NCBI GenBank assembly: GCA_963762435.1
Contig: CAVXLN010000014.1
Location: 62,001 to 126,000, forward strand
DNA: 64,000 nucleotides
From: JAXDMU01 sp963762435
GTDB lineage: Bacteria; Pseudomonadota; Alphaproteobacteria; ATCC43930; CGMCC-115725
Direction: 5' to 3'
The notes beneath the pieces were generated by a model. That model saw only the letters and a list, made by a program, of their open reading frames with translations. It was not told the origin of the DNA and searched no databases. Shown here piece after piece: positions 16,010-24,607 of this stretch. Made by a program: the position numbers and the translations under genes. The stretch's first letter is position 1. The number at the start of each line of letters is the position of its first letter.

Positions 16010-16366
16010 ATGCTCAGCTCCTGGCCCAACTTCCAATCCACCCTCCTCATCGGCACGGTGTTGCAGCTGATCATGGTGGTCGCCGGCCATTTCATGGCCG
16101 AGATAGCTGAGCTGTTCGGTCCGATCGGCGTGCTTATCTCGCTTCTTGCCGGTGCCTTGCTGACGCTTCGGGCACCGCGCCGCCCGATCGGAACGAGCCT
16201 TCTGGGCGGCGCGCTGGTCGGCGGCATCTCAGCCCTCATCGGCATCATCGTGTCCTGGGCCTTGGCGGACGTGGCCGCCTTGATCCTCCTCGTCGGCACG
16301 ATCTCGTCCGCCATCACCGGCGCGCTCGGCGGGTTCCTGGGCCGGCTCGGAACCGCTCGGGACTGA
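16010..16366 (+). CDS. Small integral membrane protein, unknown function
   Basis: A 118-residue protein with four hydrophobic segments (LLIGTVLQLIMVVAGHFMA, GVLISLLAGALLTL, LLGGALVGGISALIGIIV, ALILLVGTISSAITGALGGFL). No family is recognised with confidence. It lies 52 bp after the thioesterase on the same strand and is convergent with acvB, leaving 3 bp between the two stop codons. A short AT-rich stretch before it may hold its promoter. Confidence 0.65.
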   Translation: MLSSWPNFQSTLLIGTVLQLIMVVAGHFMAEIAELFGPIGVLISLLAGALLTLRAPRRPIGTSLLGGALVGGISALIGIIVSWALADVAALILLVGTISSAITGALGGFLGRLGTARD

Positions 16367-16369
16367 GCC

Positions 16370-17587
16370 TCAGCCCGCGGCCGCGCGCCGCTTGAAGCTG
16401 GCGAGGATCTCTTTGGCCAGCCCGTCGTAATCGCCATCGAAATGATGCCCGCCGGTCGTCTTGATGATCTCTGCCCCGGCCGGCAAGGTCGGGCAAGCCG
16501 TATCATCCTCATCCTCGCCATAAAAGCATTGCAGCAGCTGGGGCGAGATCTTGGCGAGCTCGGGCGCCACCGGCAGCGCCTTCTCGCTCGCAGGCGCCCC
16601 CAGCCAACCGCTGAGCGTGATCTCGAAATCGGCATTCTGGCCGAAGCCCAACAGCGAGATCAGCACGATCCGCGCCTTCGACACCTTGGAGAGGCGGTTA
16701 TAGACGAAGGGCAGCACGCCGGCGCCAAAGGAATACCCGATCAGGGCCACATGCGTATTCGGGTGCTCGGCCAACACCTGCTCGATTGCTTCGCTGAGCT
16801 CGTCCGGGCTCTTCTCGCTCCAGAAATAGCGCAGCGAATCGAGGCCGACGACCGAGACGCCCTGCTTCTGCAGATAATCGGCAATGCTCTTGTCGAGATC
16901 GCGCCAGCCACCATCGCCCGACAGCACCATCGCGAAGAGATCGCCCGGATGCTCGGCCGGCAGATCGACGAGCGGCAAGGTCTGTGCGTTCGCCGGCATA
17001 TGCTTGATGATGAGTGCCGCCAGATCGTCGCCCGTCTCGTAGAAACCTTGCAATGGCCCGGCCGGCGCATAGACCCAGCCTTGGGGTGTCGATTTCGGCG
17101 CCGGCTGGCTGCACAGCGGGCTCTTGCCGGGCAACGCGGCAGCGGGCGCAGCCGCCACGGCACCGCCAATGGTGGCATGCGGCGCCTCGCCCAGCCCAAC
17201 CCAGGCGATCGTGCCGCCGATGCCGCGGCCGACCAGGATCGGGCTCACATAGAAGGTGAAGTGCCGATCATGCTGGATCGTGCGATTGACCAGCTCGGCA
17301 TCATATTCGACGCCATGGCAAGCCTCTGCGTCATAGTCGTCGAGCCGCTTGAGATAGGCATCGCTATCGACCTTGACGACAATGGCGCCGGCCTTGGCGA
17401 GCGCCTCGATCGCCGACGTATCGGCGGACCGGAAACCGCCATGGTCGGAATAATAGAACACGATGGCGCGGGCCGGCCCGTCCGGCTCGACGAGGTCGAC
17501 ATCGCCCAGCCGGCCGCCATCCATCGCATGCGCCGGTCGGCCGATCGTCAGGAGCAGCACGAGACTGAGCCAGAAGCGCCTACTCAA
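16370..17587 (-). CDS. acvB: AcvB/VirJ-type lysyl-phosphatidylglycerol hydrolase
   Basis: A 405-residue periplasmic alpha/beta hydrolase of the AcvB/VirJ family. In Agrobacterium, AcvB hydrolyses lysyl-phosphatidylglycerol and its gene is in an operon with the synthase lpiA. The nucleophile elbow is GYSFGAG and a C-terminal His lies in TTGGHHFDGDYD. I place the start at a TTG (17587) after GGGAGGCGGAAA. This gives an ideal Sec signal peptide (SRRFWLSLVLLLTIGRPAHA) and overlaps the lpiA stop as TTGA. The first internal ATG falls just after the signal cleavage site and would lose export. The N-terminal half is a second, nucleophile-free VirJ-like segment. Confidence 0.9.
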   Translation of the reverse strand: MSRRFWLSLVLLLTIGRPAHAMDGGRLGDVDLVEPDGPARAIVFYYSDHGGFRSADTSAIEALAKAGAIVVKVDSDAYLKRLDDYDAEACHGVEYDAELVNRTIQHDRHFTFYVSPILVGRGIGGTIAWVGLGEAPHATIGGAVAAAPAAALPGKSPLCSQPAPKSTPQGWVYAPAGPLQGFYETGDDLAALIIKHMPANAQTLPLVDLPAEHPGDLFAMVLSGDGGWRDLDKSIADYLQKQGVSVVGLDSLRYFWSEKSPDELSEAIEQVLAEHPNTHVALIGYSFGAGVLPFVYNRLSKVSKARIVLISLLGFGQNADFEITLSGWLGAPASEKALPVAPELAKISPQLLQCFYGEDEDDTACPTLPAGAEIIKTTGGHHFDGDYDGLAKEILASFKRRAAAG

Positions 17588-20169
17588 TTTCCGCCTCCCG
17601 CGAGTGCTGCGACATCGGCCAACGCCACAAAGGGGCCGATCGTACCCGAGGCCGCCAGATAGCGCGGCGTCCAGTCGGGCTGGAACTTGTTCTTGAAGGT
17701 CCTCAGCCCCTCGAAATTGTAGATGCGGCTGCCATGCTCGACGAGCAGCTCGGCGATCCGGTGCCAGTGGGAGCTGAGCGGCCCGTACTCGATCCCGGCG
17801 AGCGGCGCCATGCCGAGGCTGAGGCATTCATAGCCCTGGGATTTGAGCTCCAGCGCCAGCTTGGCGAAGAGGAACTCCATGGCATAGCCCGACGCCGCCG
17901 GCGTCTGCCGCATCAGCCCGATCGTGGCTTCCTTCTTGAGGTCGGTCGTCATGATGGTCACGAAGGCGACCGGCTCGCCCTGCTGGCGCAGGAGCGCCAC
18001 CGACTGGACCGCGAGAAAGCCCGGCGACAAGCCCGCGACCGAAAAGCTCTTCTCGCGTGCCTTGTGCGCCTCGAGCCAGGCTTCGGAAATCGCCGTCAGG
18101 CTGCCCTGCTCGCGCCAGGCGGTTTCCGCGGACAAGAGCTCGAAGCTCAGCCCCTCGCGCTCACCGCGCTTCAGCGCATAGCGCAGATTGGAGCGATGGC
18201 CGCCTTCGAGCCCAAAGCCCGGCAACAGCAGCCGCGCCTCCTCGCCGAGCTTCAGAAGCTTGAGGCCGGCATCCAGATAGAAGGGCAGGCTGTCGGCCCG
18301 AACCTGATAGAAAGCGGCGCGGCCGCCATGCGCATCGGCCAGCTCGATGAAGCGCCAGATGAGCTCGGCCCATTCCTCGCGCGGCCCGATCGGGTCGTAG
18401 AGGGCCACCCAGCTGCGCCCGCGCTTGCCATACATCAGGAGCGCCCGGCCGGAGGCCGAGAAGAGGAAGCTCTTGTCGCCCATGAGGCCGAGCAGCGCAT
18501 CGCTCCGCTCCTGCGTGCGGATGATCGCGGCGGCACGATTGAGCTCGGGCAAACCGGGCCGCTCGAGCCGGCCCGCGGCAGGCCGGAGCAATTGCCAGAG
18601 CGCCACCCCGGCGGCCAGCACGAAGGCGCCGAGCAGGGCCCTGAGCGCCCGCGGCGCCTGGGCGTCGAACTCGAACTGCCACCAGAGATCATGGGTGTAG
18701 CCGACATCGCGGAAGGCGAAGAAAAGGATCCAGGTGGTCCCGGCGAGCACGATCGCGACGGCGGCGAACCAGCTGGTCGTGAAAGGCTGGCGCAAGAGCG
18801 AGGTATGGCGTGTGAATTGCCGCCTTGTGGCCAGCAAAAGGGCGATCAACACCACGATCGCCGCGACCTCCTCATAGGCCAAGCCCTTGATGAGCGAGAA
18901 GACGAGATTGAGGATGGCGAGTGCGAGCGCCAGCCACCAGGCGCCGTCAAGCCGGTGGAACAGCCCACGCGCGATGAACAGCAGGAAGAGGCCGGCGATC
19001 GAGCCCAGGAAATGCGATACCTCAAGTGCCCAGAGCGGCACGCTGCCTTGCAATAGCGCCAGGCGGACGCCGAAGGCCGGGGTCGCGCCCGAGACCAGCA
19101 GCATGGTGCCGATCACGAAAGTGATGACCGAGAGGAAGGCCGGCGCCAATCGGCCGGCACTGCGCACGACCCGGTCCGAAGCCGGCACGCGCCTGAGCTC
19201 CGACAGCGCCAAGAGCGCCGCCGCCATCACCAGCGGGGCGAGGAAATAGACCGCGCGATAGGCGAGCAAGGCGGCCGCGGCAAGAGTTGGCGAGACACGC
19301 CCACCGAGCGACGCCACGACCACCGCTTCGAACACGCCGAGCCCGCCCGGCACATGGCTGATGACGCCGAGTGCCGTCGCCGCCGAGAAGATCGCCGAAA
19401 AGCTGACGAGATCGACGCGGCCCGCCGGCAGCAGCACCCAGAGCGCCGCCGCGGCGCCGACGAGATCGAGCACCGTCAGCAGCAGCTGCGCCAAGGTCAG
19501 GCCGAAGCTCGGCACCGTGACACTGAACCGGCCCTCGCCGATCGTCTTGCCGCTTTTCACCAGCGTCGCGGCGAGGCCCAGCACGGCGATCGCGAGACCG
19601 ATCCAGCTGCCGATCCTGACCCATTCCGTATGCCAGCCGAACAGCCGGGCGACATGCTCGGCCGCGATCAAGCTGCTGCCACCGGCGAATCCCACGAGCC
19701 CGAGCCCGAATCCGGCCGTGATGAACAGCATGATCCGCCCGACCGCGTCGGGCGAAACGCCGGAGGCGCCATAGATGCGGTAGCGCACGGCCCCGCCGGT
19801 CAGCGCGCCGAAGCCCACGGCGTTGCCGAGGGCGGAACCACAGAAGGAAGCAAGCAGGAGTGCTGAGATCGGCACACGCGCCTTGGCGTAGCGCAACGCC
19901 GTCACATCGCGCAGGATCAATCCGACATAGCTTACGGCCGTGCCGAGCGCCGACCAGCCGATCAGCTCAGGCGGCGTGTTCCTGAGCGAATGCACCATGG
20001 CGCGGTAATCGATGCCGTGCGACAGACCATGCACCAGCGCCAGCACGATGCCGAAGGCGGCAAGCGCCGCCACGGGCGCCGCCAGCCGGCGCAGCACCGC
20101 GCCGAACCGGCCGGGCGGCTCGGGCACTGGATCGAGGGTTTCGGAATTCTGCTCGTCGCTAGCGGCCAT
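17584..20169 (-). CDS. lpiA: Bifunctional lysyl-phosphatidylglycerol synthase/flippase (MprF/LpiA)
   Basis: An 861-residue membrane enzyme, the usual length for MprF/LpiA. Roughly residues 1-520 hold a multi-helix flippase domain. The C-terminal 330 residues form the cytosolic GNAT-like synthase domain, which transfers lysine from Lys-tRNA to phosphatidylglycerol (RSNLRYALKRGEREGLSF, LGMAPLAG, NFEGLRTFKNKF). The product lowers membrane negative charge and protects against cationic peptides and acid. I use the ATG at 20169; a TTG five codons upstream is also open and neither has a strong ribosome site. The stop overlaps the acvB start. It is divergent from an FkbM gene. Confidence 0.93.
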   Translation of the reverse strand: MAASDEQNSETLDPVPEPPGRFGAVLRRLAAPVAALAAFGIVLALVHGLSHGIDYRAMVHSLRNTPPELIGWSALGTAVSYVGLILRDVTALRYAKARVPISALLLASFCGSALGNAVGFGALTGGAVRYRIYGASGVSPDAVGRIMLFITAGFGLGLVGFAGGSSLIAAEHVARLFGWHTEWVRIGSWIGLAIAVLGLAATLVKSGKTIGEGRFSVTVPSFGLTLAQLLLTVLDLVGAAAALWVLLPAGRVDLVSFSAIFSAATALGVISHVPGGLGVFEAVVVASLGGRVSPTLAAAALLAYRAVYFLAPLVMAAALLALSELRRVPASDRVVRSAGRLAPAFLSVITFVIGTMLLVSGATPAFGVRLALLQGSVPLWALEVSHFLGSIAGLFLLFIARGLFHRLDGAWWLALALAILNLVFSLIKGLAYEEVAAIVVLIALLLATRRQFTRHTSLLRQPFTTSWFAAVAIVLAGTTWILFFAFRDVGYTHDLWWQFEFDAQAPRALRALLGAFVLAAGVALWQLLRPAAGRLERPGLPELNRAAAIIRTQERSDALLGLMGDKSFLFSASGRALLMYGKRGRSWVALYDPIGPREEWAELIWRFIELADAHGGRAAFYQVRADSLPFYLDAGLKLLKLGEEARLLLPGFGLEGGHRSNLRYALKRGEREGLSFELLSAETAWREQGSLTAISEAWLEAHKAREKSFSVAGLSPGFLAVQSVALLRQQGEPVAFVTIMTTDLKKEATIGLMRQTPAASGYAMEFLFAKLALELKSQGYECLSLGMAPLAGIEYGPLSSHWHRIAELLVEHGSRIYNFEGLRTFKNKFQPDWTPRYLAASGTIGPFVALADVAALAGGGN

Positions 20170-20324
20170 CACGGTGCCGGACAATCGAGGATGGCGCCGG
20201 TGGCGTCAATCGGGCGCGGGCAAGCTGGGCGAAAGGGCATGGCTCCGTGAACGGCGGAGCGCCGGCTTCCATTCCGTCGGCGTCGTTTGACAAGCGTGCC
20301 GATTGCCGCCATTGCTGCCGCCCC

Positions 20325-21062
20325 ATGCAGTCCGAACCCTTCCGCTGGCAGCCCTCGGCGACATATTTCGCCCATCTCTGGAAAGCCGTGACGCAGCAGC
20401 ATCACAAGGCGCTGATGCCGGCGCTGGCGCGCGCGATACCGCCGGATGCGGTCATCCTCGATGTCGGCGCCCATGCCGGGCAATTCGCCAAGCTCTTCGC
20501 CAAGCTGGCCCCGGAAGGCCGCATCTGGTCGTTCGAGCCCGGCAGCTATGCCCGCTCGATCCTGCGCGCCGCCCTTTGGCTCAACGGCGTGCGCAATGTC
20601 TCGGTCGTGCCGATGGGTCTCGGCGAGAGTGCCGGGGTCGCGACATTGAGCCTGCCGGTCAAGCGGCCGGGCAGCTACGGCTTCGGCCTTGCCCATCTGG
20701 GCGCCGCGGAGGCGCGTTGGCAGCGGATCGCGGTCGAGCCGATCGCGGTCTCGACCATCGATCTCTTCGCCGCGGCGCAGGGCATCGATCGGCTCGACTT
20801 CATCAAGGCCGATATCGAAGGCTGGGAAGCGGCGATGCTGCGCGGCGGCCTCGCCACCATCGATCGGCTGAAGCCGCGCCTGTTGCTCGAGCTCGACGGG
20901 CAGCATCTGGCCCGCGCCGGCGACACGCTCGAAGCCGCCTGGGCACTGCTGACCGGGTTCGGCTATCGGCCCTTCACCCTCGAGACCGACCGTCTGGTCC
21001 CGCTCAAAGCACCGCAGGATGGCGACAGCTGGTGGCTGCCGCCCGGCGATCCGCTCGCCTGA
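20325..21062 (+). CDS. FkbM-family SAM-dependent methyltransferase
   Basis: A 245-residue methyltransferase. SAM motif I is ILDVGAHAGQFAKLF, and the family-typical acidic segment is DFIKADIEGWEAAMLRGG. FkbM enzymes O-methylate sugars or other small molecules. The frame is open from 20247, but the ATG at 20325 matches the start of similar domains; no good ribosome site is visible for either. It sits back to back with lpiA, with 155 bp between starts, and is followed by a helical protein 62 bp downstream. Confidence 0.85.
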   Translation: MQSEPFRWQPSATYFAHLWKAVTQQHHKALMPALARAIPPDAVILDVGAHAGQFAKLFAKLAPEGRIWSFEPGSYARSILRAALWLNGVRNVSVVPMGLGESAGVATLSLPVKRPGSYGFGLAHLGAAEARWQRIAVEPIAVSTIDLFAAAQGIDRLDFIKADIEGWEAAMLRGGLATIDRLKPRLLLELDGQHLARAGDTLEAAWALLTGFGYRPFTLETDRLVPLKAPQDGDSWWLPPGDPLA

Positions 21063-21124
21063 CTCGAACTCGAACTCGCGTATCCGCCATGGTATCTTTC
21101 CCGTGTCGGATGCAGGAGAGCGCG

Positions 21125-22012
21125 ATGGCGATGCAGCAGTTTCTAGAGCAGGCCCAGATCGATCACGCGACCGCCGCCGCCGCCGTCGCCGCCCGGCTGC
21201 CGGAAGGGTTCGCTCTTCTCGCCGCCGAGCCGGACGAGGCCGAGGCCTTCGCTCGCTTCACCGAACATGTCGTGCTGGGCCATCTCGACGATTCGTCCGC
21301 GCTTGCCCAGTGGATCGAGCGGCTGCGGCCTTTCGCGACGAGCAACGCCGGCCTGGCGAACACCCTCGCCCGCTCGAGCCTGGCGCTTGCCCTCGCCCAG
21401 GGCGAAGCGCCGAACGACACCGTCCTGTCAGCCGGCGAGCGGGTCCGCGCCTATGGCAACGCCTTGCTGGCACTGACGCGGCGCGGCGCCTGGAGCGAGA
21501 TCCGCGCTATGGTGTCGAGCGCCCGGGAGCTCGCCGAAAGCGCCGGCGATCCGGCAGCCTCCAAGGCGCTCGGCGCGATCACGAACAATCTCGCCGGTGA
21601 TCTGCGCTTCTATTACCCTACTCACCGCGCCGATCCCGATTATGCCGCCGTGATGGTCGATGCCGCCCGCCTGGCGCTTGCAGCCTGGTGCCGGGTGGGC
21701 GGCTGGCTCGAGCAGCAACGGGCCGATTATCAGCTGGCGATGTGCCTCGCCGCCACTGGCGAGGGCGATGCGGCGCTCGCTGCCGCGGCTTCCGCCTGGC
21801 GGACCTGCGAGGCCAATGACGCCGATGACGAGGAATGTTTCTATGCGCTCGAAGCGGTGGCGCATGCCCAATGCGCGGCCGGTGAACTGACAAAGGCGCA
21901 CGAGATTCGGGCCAAGATGGCCGATCGGCTGGCGCGGATGCCGCCTTCCGCTCAGGCCTACGCGGTCCGCCAGCTCGCGCCGCTCGACCTCGTGCTCGGC
22001 GAAACGGCCTAG
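21125..22012 (+). CDS. Alpha-helical hypothetical protein, possibly TPR-like
   Basis: A 295-residue soluble protein rich in Ala, Glu and Arg, predicted to be all helical. Repeated patterns such as LAMCLAATGEGDAALAAAASAWR and VAHAQCAAGELTKAHEIRAKM are reminiscent of tetratricopeptide repeats, though no clean repeat alignment can be made by eye. The ATG at 21125 follows GGAGAGCGCG. No signal peptide. Its stop is 2 bp from the stop of the facing MFS gene. Function unknown. Confidence 0.7.
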   Translation: MAMQQFLEQAQIDHATAAAAVAARLPEGFALLAAEPDEAEAFARFTEHVVLGHLDDSSALAQWIERLRPFATSNAGLANTLARSSLALALAQGEAPNDTVLSAGERVRAYGNALLALTRRGAWSEIRAMVSSARELAESAGDPAASKALGAITNNLAGDLRFYYPTHRADPDYAAVMVDAARLALAAWCRVGGWLEQQRADYQLAMCLAATGEGDAALAAAASAWRTCEANDADDEECFYALEAVAHAQCAAGELTKAHEIRAKMADRLARMPPSAQAYAVRQLAPLDLVLGETA

Positions 22013-22013
22013 C

Positions 22014-23279
22014 TCACGCCGGCGCGCCCTCCTCATTGGCATCGGCGGCCGGTGGTGGTGGCGGCGCCGGGAGCAACGGCAGCTCGAGATGCGGCCGGAG
22101 CCAAAAGGCGAAGAAGCCGGCAACGAGCAGCAGTGGAATTCCGAGGAAGAGCGGCACAGGCCACGGCCCCGTCAGCGTCGCGAGATGAGCGGGCGACAGG
22201 AGCCGCGCCATCACCATGCCCAGGCCGATGAAGGCGGCCGAGAGGCCGGGATGGAGCCCGCCGACATCCATCGCGATCACCCAGAGCAGCACGCCCGCCG
22301 CCTGCAACCCCATGAGGGCGAGCGACAGCCAGATCGCGATGGCGATCTCGTTCTCGCCGACCGGCAACATCATCAGGCTGACCGCCGCGAGGAGGAAGCC
22401 CACGCCGGGCGTCAGCTGATGCGCCGACTTTATATTGCCGCTGTGCCGAATCGAGAGATCGGCGGCGAGCCCGCCGATCACGCTGCCGAGGATGGGGGCC
22501 ATGGTCGTGAGAAATCCCACGATCGGCGATAGTTTGATGTCGAAATGCCAGTAGCTGACCAGGAAAGGCGGCAACCAATGCCGGCACAACTCGACGCCCC
22601 AACCCTGAATGAAGGCCAGCATCATCGGCAGCGCCATAATGCGGAAGGCACCACGCCAATAGATCGGCGGCCGGCCACCCACTTCGCCGCCTTGCGGCAG
22701 TTCCTCGAACCCTGAATGCCAGGCCAGGATCCAGAGCGCGCCGACGAGACCGAAGAGCACAAAGGCGGCACGCCAAGAACCGAGCGCCTCGGCCCCCACC
22801 ACGATCGGCCAGGCCAAGACGCCGCCAGCGGCAAGACCGGCTTGCAGCAAGCCCTGCGCCCAGCCGCGCTCGGGCGGCGGCGTCCAGGGCTGAAGTGCCA
22901 CGACAGAGATCGGGATCACGGCTCCGACCGCGAGCCCGAGAGCAAGACGAAACAGCACGAGTGCGGTGAGGCTCCAGGCGAAGCCGGTGAGCACGCTCGC
23001 CGCCGCGGCAACGGCGCCACAGATCGTGAGCGCGCGCTTGGCGCCGAGCCATTCGGCGAAGAAGCCGCCGCCGACCAGCGACAGGAACAAGCCAAGGGTA
23101 AGCGCCCCATAGGCGATCTCGAGATCGTCATTGGGCATGCGCAGGAAATCGCGCACGCCGCCGACCGCCGCCACCAGCCCGTCGCGATCGAGTCCTGCCG
23201 CCAGGCCGGCGAGCGTCATCAGAAGAAAGACGCGGCCACGCCGGCTCAGCACGGGAAATGGGAAACTCAGTACCGCCAT
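22014..23279 (-). CDS. MFS transporter (MFS_1)
   Basis: A 421-residue, 12-helix transporter. The helix 2-3 loop is FFAEWLGAKRALT, and VGAVIPISVVALQPW precedes the central region. The C-terminus ends in a Pro-rich cytosolic tail (LLPAPPPPPAADANEEG). The ATG at 23279 lies only 5 bp downstream of a perfect TATAAT on its strand, so the transcript may start at or inside the start codon. An alternative Met at residue 21 would cut into the first helix. Substrate unknown, perhaps a carboxylate or sugar acid from general MFS_1 similarity. Confidence 0.88.
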   Translation of the reverse strand: MAVLSFPFPVLSRRGRVFLLMTLAGLAAGLDRDGLVAAVGGVRDFLRMPNDDLEIAYGALTLGLFLSLVGGGFFAEWLGAKRALTICGAVAAAASVLTGFAWSLTALVLFRLALGLAVGAVIPISVVALQPWTPPPERGWAQGLLQAGLAAGGVLAWPIVVGAEALGSWRAAFVLFGLVGALWILAWHSGFEELPQGGEVGGRPPIYWRGAFRIMALPMMLAFIQGWGVELCRHWLPPFLVSYWHFDIKLSPIVGFLTTMAPILGSVIGGLAADLSIRHSGNIKSAHQLTPGVGFLLAAVSLMMLPVGENEIAIAIWLSLALMGLQAAGVLLWVIAMDVGGLHPGLSAAFIGLGMVMARLLSPAHLATLTGPWPVPLFLGIPLLLVAGFFAFWLRPHLELPLLPAPPPPPAADANEEGAPA

Positions 23280-23284
23280 GCCTC

Positions 23285-23290
23285 ATTATA
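23285..23290 (-). promoter_or_regulatory. Perfect -10 element (TATAAT) abutting the MFS start codon
   Basis: Read on the minus strand, TATAAT is followed by GAGGC and then the ATG at 23279. Transcription starting about 6-7 bp after the -10 would begin at the A of the ATG. No good -35 is seen at 15-18 bp. Confidence 0.4.
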
Positions 23291-23495
23291 CAGCGTTGAA
23301 TCTTGCGAAAACGCTGATTTACCGGGCCTGAGAATGCCTACCGCCGGCAACCGCTCGTCTCGCGATTGCTGCGCCGCAACGATACCATTCCCGAGGCGCT
23401 CGCCATGCATAGCAGCCCCGCGCCTGGGAAAGCCGCAGAAAGTCTCGATTTTTGAGCGTTTTACCGAACGCGGCGGTATTCGAAAAAAATCCGGC
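23291..23495. other. Non-coding gap between the MFS gene and the sRNA candidate
   Basis: This 205-bp stretch has no frame with coding-like composition on either strand. It is locally AT-richer toward 23450-23510. I see no repeat or tRNA. It probably holds upstream promoter sequence for the leftward MFS gene and the rightward RNA candidate. Confidence 0.5.
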
Positions 23496-23524
23496 TTGAT
23501 TTCGGTTTTGCCTGGAAGCATATT
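23496..23524 (+). promoter_or_regulatory. Candidate sigma-70 promoter of the sRNA
   Basis: TTGATT (23496-23501) and CATATT (23519-23524) are separated by exactly 17 bp. The predicted start is near 23531, giving a transcript of about 97 nt ending at the terminator. Confidence 0.5.
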
Positions 23525-23530
23525 TTGCAG

Positions 23531-23628
23531 TGCGGCATGAGCCGGTCCTGGACCCGTTCTGCCGTACGTCTTCTTAGGCGTTTCCTCCCTAAACTTGGGC
23601 CGTGCGCGAGCACGGCCCTCTTTTTTTG
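23531..23628 (+). ncRNA. Candidate trans-acting sRNA with CU-rich anti-SD loop (cuckoo/alpha-r14-like)
   Basis: The region has no coding frame but shows promoter, structure and terminator in order. Stem-loop 1 is TTAGG (23574-23578), loop CGTTTCCTC, CCTAA (23588-23592); with the first bases of the 3' arm, the loop presents UUUCCUCCC, which could pair with ribosome-binding sites. Stem-loop 2 is the intrinsic terminator at 23597-23618. This two-hairpin layout with a CCUCCC-type loop is what is known for Hfq-dependent alphaproteobacterial sRNAs of the cuckoo (CcsR) and alpha-r14 groups. Assignment to a named family is inference. Unlike CcsR genes, no DUF1127 gene is next to it. Confidence 0.55.
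23597..23628 (+). terminator. Strong intrinsic terminator
   Basis: A perfect 9-bp stem GGGCCGTGC / GCACGGCCC (23597-23605, 23610-23618) closes a GCGA tetraloop and is followed by TCTTTTTTTG. It terminates rightward transcription and is the clearest terminator in the window. Confidence 0.92.
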
Positions 23629-23676
23629 TATGTTCAGCGGCTTAACTGACGATGCCCGGTGTACCGGACGCCACTT

Positions 23677-24528
23677 TCAGACCCTTCGCCGAACACCGGT
23701 ACCGCGATGCAACACGCGCTCGCCGGCCAGCACCATTCCCGGCGCATAATCCGGACGGGATTTGAGCTCGGCATAATATTCCGTGAAATCCGGCCGGGTC
23801 GCGTCGAACAGTTGCTCGAAACTGTCGATGACGAAATAGCTTTCCTGGAAATCGTCGATTCGGTAACGCGTCTGCATCACCCGCAAGAGGTCGAATCCGA
23901 CCCGGTTGGGTGCTGAATCCTCGAGCGCATAGATCGATTCTCCCTTCGAGGAAGCGATGCCCGAGCCGTAGATGCGCATGCCCGCCGGCGTCGCGATCAG
24001 CCCGAACTCGACCGTGTACCAATAGAGCCGCGCCAGATAGTGGAGCGCGTCCAACCCGGCCGCCTTGAGCCCGCCCTTGCCGTAGGCTTCCATATAATCC
24101 CCGAAGACCGGATTCATCAGCAGCGGGACATGGCCGTAGATGTCGTGGAAAATGTCCGGCTCCTGCAGATAGTCGAGTTGGGCCCGGCTGCGGATGAAGC
24201 AGGTCGACGGGAAGCGCCGGTTGGCGAGATGCTCGAAAAAGATCTCGTCCGGAACGAGGCCGGGCACCGCCACGATCTGCCAGCCCGTGGCGCGCATGAG
24301 CGCGTCGCTGAGGCGGTGGAAATCCGGGATTCCGTCGGCGGCGATGCCGAGTCCGTCGAGCCCGGCGATGAACTCATCACAGGCGCGGCCCTGGAGGATC
24401 TCGGCCTGGCGTTCAAAGAGCGTGCGCCAGATTGCATGCTCCTCCTCGCTATAGCTGTCCCAATTCTGGTCGATGGTAAAATCATCGCGGCTCGAAGGCT
24501 CGCGATGGGCCGGCTGCGGTTGCGACAT
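23677..24528 (-). CDS. phhA: Phenylalanine 4-monooxygenase
   Basis: A 283-residue monomeric-type bacterial phenylalanine hydroxylase, which converts Phe to Tyr with tetrahydrobiopterin and O2. The iron ligands are His128 and His133 in FHDIYGHVPLL and Glu174 in YWYTVEFGLI, with the same spacing as the Chromobacterium enzyme. The ATG at 24528 has a perfect AGGAGG eight bases upstream; the frame continues upstream but through an operator-like palindrome. No PhhB (pterin carbinolamine dehydratase) or homogentisate genes are nearby. The role is probably Phe catabolism or Tyr supply. Confidence 0.95.
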   Translation of the reverse strand: MSQPQPAHREPSSRDDFTIDQNWDSYSEEEHAIWRTLFERQAEILQGRACDEFIAGLDGLGIAADGIPDFHRLSDALMRATGWQIVAVPGLVPDEIFFEHLANRRFPSTCFIRSRAQLDYLQEPDIFHDIYGHVPLLMNPVFGDYMEAYGKGGLKAAGLDALHYLARLYWYTVEFGLIATPAGMRIYGSGIASSKGESIYALEDSAPNRVGFDLLRVMQTRYRIDDFQESYFVIDSFEQLFDATRPDFTEYYAELKSRPDYAPGMVLAGERVLHRGTGVRRRV

Positions 24529-24547
24529 GCCGTGAGCCTCCTTGCTC

Positions 24548-24567
24548 ATGGTTTCATTTGAAACCAT
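24548..24567. promoter_or_regulatory. Near-perfect 9+9 palindrome upstream of phhA
   Basis: ATGGTTTCA and TGAAACCAT flank two central bases. It lies 19 bp upstream of the phhA ATG, just before the Shine-Dalgarno sequence, where a bound repressor would block transcription. The binding protein is not identifiable from the window. Confidence 0.65.
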
Positions 24568-24607
24568 TATCAACCGCGTCGGTTGCCCCGTCAAATCGCG
24601 GTGACGA

